From an uncultured Clostridia bacterium (lineage in GTDB: Bacteria > Bacillota > Clostridia > Christensenellales > CAG-138), in NCBI GenBank assembly GCA_937913075.1, contig CALEPU010000176.1, positions 1 to 8,675 of the forward strand: a stretch of 8,675 nt of DNA, written 5' to 3'. The translations under genes and the position numbers were made by a program. Position 1 is the stretch's first letter, and every line of letters begins with the position of its first letter. Below, one piece after another: positions 6,764-8,675 of this stretch. The notes under the pieces were generated by a model. That model was given only the letters and a program-made list of their open reading frames with translations, did no database searches and was not told the origin of the DNA.

Positions 6764-7599
6764 CTTATACTTACCAGAGCGGGAGCATCAACGCTCATAC
6801 CGCCTTGAAGGATATCGAGCTGACGATAAACGACGGCGAGTTTTTGGGGCTCATCGGTCATACCGGCAGCGGTAAGTCCACCCTTATCCAACAGCTCAAC
6901 GGGCTCATGCAGCCAACGAGCGGAAGAGTTACGGTGGACGGCTTTGACATGAGCGACAAAAAGCAAAGGAAGCAGGGACGCTCGCTCGTCGGCATGGTAT
7001 TCCAATACCCCGATTATCAGTTGTTTGACGAGACGGTCTACAAGGACATCAGCTTCGGTCCCCGCAACATGGGGCTCGATGAGGAGACGATAGACCAAAG
7101 GGTGCGCGAGGCAATGCGGCTTGTCGGGCTTGACGAGGCGGAGTTTGCCGAGAAGTCTCCCTTCGAGCTCTCGGGCGGTGAAAAGCGCCGCGCCGCGCTT
7201 GCCGGCATCATCGCCATGTATCCAAAGTATCTCGTGCTTGACGAGCCAATGGCGGGGCTCGATCCCGCCGGAAGACGCGCCGTGCTCGACATGATCTCGG
7301 ACTTCCGCAAAAAGCTTGGCTGCGCCGTGGTGATGGTCAGTCATTCCATGGACGATATAGCGCACGCTGCGGACAGGGTCGTTATCCTGCGCGACGGCGA
7401 GATATACGCAAACGCCACTCCGGCGGAGGTATTCTGCCGGGCGGAGGAGCTTAACGAGATGGGGCTCGATGCGCCCTTTGCCGCCCGTATGGCGGCAGAG
7501 CTCAGGCGCAGAGGCGTAAAAATAGGCTCCGATATCTATACCAACGAGGCGCTGATCGAGGCTATCGGAGCGCTTGGGCGGAGGGGTAAGGATGCTTAA
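6739..7599 (+). CDS. ecfA2: ECF transporter ATPase EcfA2
   Basis: The partner ATPase that forms the EcfA1-EcfA2 heterodimer. The 286-residue protein has Walker A GHTGSGKST (40-48), Q-loop Gln89 in FQYPDYQ, signature LSGGEKRR (144-151), Walker B YLVLDEP (164-170) with catalytic Glu169, D-loop AGLDP (172-176) and a normal H-loop His202 in VSHSMDD. The sequences MPIIVEKLTYTYQ and FQYPDYQLFDETVYKDI are typical of EcfA2 rather than EcfA1. The ATG at 6739 lies inside the ecfA1 end (25-base overlap) with only a weak or distant Shine-Dalgarno (GAGGAG at 6719-6724), so translation probably depends on ribosomes finishing ecfA1. Its own end overlaps the ecfT start by eight bases. All motifs are intact. 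Confidence 0.94.
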   Translation: MPIIVEKLTYTYQSGSINAHTALKDIELTINDGEFLGLIGHTGSGKSTLIQQLNGLMQPTSGRVTVDGFDMSDKKQRKQGRSLVGMVFQYPDYQLFDETVYKDISFGPRNMGLDEETIDQRVREAMRLVGLDEAEFAEKSPFELSGGEKRRAALAGIIAMYPKYLVLDEPMAGLDPAGRRAVLDMISDFRKKLGCAVVMVSHSMDDIAHAADRVVILRDGEIYANATPAEVFCRAEELNEMGLDAPFAARMAAELRRRGVKIGSDIYTNEALIEAIGALGRRGKDA

Positions 7600-8675
7600 C
7601 GATATCACTCTGGGTCAATACTTCCCCGCCGACTCCGTTGCGCACAGGCTCGACCCGCGCACGAAGCTGATACTGCTCATAATGTATATCGTGGCCGTAT
7701 TTCTTGTCAAAGAGGTATGGGTATTCGCTCTCGTTATAGGCTTTATGCTGTTTATGACGGCAATGTCACGCGTGCCCTTGAGCTACGTATTCAAGGCGAT
7801 AAAGCCCATGAAATGGCTTTTGCCTATTATGTTTTTGCTGAACCTTTTTATGATAAGGACGGGGACGCAGCTCCTCCACTGGCGCTTTATCACCATAACG
7901 ACCGGAGGCATACGGCAGGCGGTTTTCATAGTGCTGAGGCTTATCGCGCTTGTCACGGGTTCTTCGCTTTTGACATTGACTACGACGCCGGTCGCGCTTA
8001 CCGAGGGACTTGAGCTTTTGCTGACGCCTCTCAAAGTTATAAAATTCCCCGCGCACGAGCTTGCCATGATGATGACGATAGCTCTGCGCTTCATCCCCAC
8101 TCTGTTGGAGGAATCGGACAAGATAATGAAGGCGCAGCTTTCGCGCGGCGCCGATCTTGAAAGCGGCAACGTTTTTAAAAGAGCAAAGGCAATGCTGCCT
8201 ATACTGATACCCCTTTTCATCAACTCCTTCCGCCGTGCGGAGGAGCTGGCGCTCGCTATGGAGAGCCGCTGTTATCACGGCGGCGAAGGGCGCACGCGCC
8301 TGCGCGTTTTAAAGCTGCACCGGCGTGATCTTTGGGCGGTTCTCATAATGGGCGCGCTTATCGCCGCTGTCGTGCTGCTGCAAAAATATCTGCTGACGGT
8401 TGAGCCGTTCACAAAGGAACAGTTTGAAATTGCAGATCTGAATCAGGACAGCAAGGTGAACGGAATTGATCTGTCGCTTATGAAGCGCTCGATGGATGCG
8501 TTCTATTCACCTCCGACACGGCAAACTCCTCCTACGATTTTTTACAATGATCATATTGCATCTATTGGCAGACAGAGACTATCTATTTTTCACGAAGTGA
8601 AGCATTACATTAACAATGATAGCGATGATGATACCTATAGTGATAATATGGCAAATTATTTTTCCAGATACTTCA
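7592..8675 (+). CDS. ecfT: ECF transporter transmembrane protein EcfT, with a foreign in-frame C-terminal extension (open at window end)
   Basis: EcfT couples the EcfA ATPases to interchangeable S components in the membrane. ATG 7592 follows GGAGG (7580-7584) by seven bases and overlaps ecfA2. Residues 1 to about 262 form a full EcfT: the start QYFPADSVAHRLDPRTKL, hydrophobic segments at about 25-57, 75-88 and 110-130, the ALRFIPTLLEE region, and coupling-helix X-Arg-X motifs SRG (184-186) and SRC (225-227), then RLRVLKLHRRD and a final membrane helix (248-263). The usual family length is about 265 residues, yet the frame continues without a stop to residue 361. Residues 264-304 look like a dockerin half and 315-361 like an ImmA/IrrE peptidase. 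Ile codons are ATT in 1 of 22 before residue 270 but 7 of 7 after. I trust the EcfT part; the extension is probably a chimeric join near 8370-8397. Confidence 0.88.
   Translation, partial: MLNDITLGQYFPADSVAHRLDPRTKLILLIMYIVAVFLVKEVWVFALVIGFMLFMTAMSRVPLSYVFKAIKPMKWLLPIMFLLNLFMIRTGTQLLHWRFITITTGGIRQAVFIVLRLIALVTGSSLLTLTTTPVALTEGLELLLTPLKVIKFPAHELAMMMTIALRFIPTLLEESDKIMKAQLSRGADLESGNVFKRAKAMLPILIPLFINSFRRAEELALAMESRCYHGGEGRTRLRVLKLHRRDLWAVLIMGALIAAVVLLQKYLLTVEPFTKEQFEIADLNQDSKVNGIDLSLMKRSMDAFYSPPTRQTPPTIFYNDHIASIGRQRLSIFHEVKHYINNDSDDDTYSDNMANYFSRYF
8369..8503 (+). other. partial type I dockerin-like segment, in frame after EcfT
   Basis: Residues 260-304 of the ecfT frame read VVLLQKYLL, then FTKEQFEIADLNQD, then SKVNGIDLSLMKRSM. 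This matches the end of the first dockerin helix, the linker, and a full second Ca-binding repeat: loop positions D282, N284, D286, N290 and D293, with the LMKR helix that follows. Such dockerins normally anchor secreted enzymes to cohesin scaffolds outside the cell. The first Ca loop is missing; its place is taken by EcfT. A dockerin after a membrane-coupling protein makes little biological sense in this topology, which favours a join of unrelated sequences. Confidence 0.6.
8534..8675 (+). other. partial ImmA/IrrE-like zinc metallopeptidase segment (truncated by window end)
   Basis: Residues 315-361 of the open frame contain IFYND, then RQRLSIFHEVKHY with an HExxH zinc motif (His334, Glu335, His338), then DTYSDNMANYFSRYF. 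This order (IFYND, R..R.SIFHE..H, D/E..AN.F...) is that of ImmA/IrrE peptidases, which cleave repressors of mobile elements or stress regulators. The domain's N-terminal strands, normally 30 or more residues before HExxH, are missing. The region is about one-third GC and rich in ATT, AAT and AGA codons, unlike everything upstream. It is probably foreign to the ecf locus. Confidence 0.55.

Noticed and set aside
6199..7608. 469-residue open frame on the minus strand opposite ecfA1/ecfA2
   Set aside because: It is antisense to two genes with complete ABC motifs. The translation has no recognisable domain and is a composition-driven shadow of GC-rich codons.

Overview
The window looks like a chromosomal segment from an anaerobic Gram-positive bacterium of the Clostridia, probably a gut-type Oscillospiraceae/Ruminococcaceae relative. 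This rests on the ptb-buk butyrate pair, an ECF-transporter core of the Firmicutes type, strong GGAGG ribosome binding sites, and GC-rich genes with AT-rich intergenic DNA. The assignment is inferred from gene content, not from a marker gene.

Layout. Positions 1-63 may hold the tail of a plus-strand gene. A small Dabb-domain protein (89-391, minus) is divergent from a class A penicillin-binding protein (495-2807, plus). The latter converges, with an 11 bp gap, on a membrane-anchored protein of unknown function (2819-3667, minus). Next, on the minus strand, come phosphate butyryltransferase (ptb, 4819-5715) and butyrate kinase (buk, 3727-4809), ending in a strong hairpin at 3682-3705. A 217 bp divergent control region (5716-5932) separates ptb from a plus-strand operon of tightly overlapping genes: ecfA1 (5933-6763), ecfA2 (6739-7599) and ecfT (from 7592).

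How the genes work together. Ptb and Buk convert butyryl-CoA to butyrate with ATP formation. EcfA1, EcfA2 and EcfT form the shared energising module of group II ECF vitamin/metal importers; no substrate-binding S component is present, so it would be encoded elsewhere. The penicillin-binding protein polymerises and cross-links peptidoglycan.

The most unusual point is the right edge. The ecfT frame does not stop where EcfT proteins normally end. It runs on in frame through the second half of a type I dockerin (Ca-binding loop D282-D293) and then into an ImmA/IrrE-like zinc-peptidase segment with an HEVKH motif, reaching the window end with no stop. Isoleucine codon choice flips (ATT 1 of 22 before, 7 of 7 after) and the last 155 bases fall to about one-third GC. 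The junction lies where the EcfT last membrane helix reads VVLLQKYLL, a string also typical of the first dockerin helix. A chimeric join, by assembly or by recombination, is more likely than a functional fusion, but only read-level evidence can decide.
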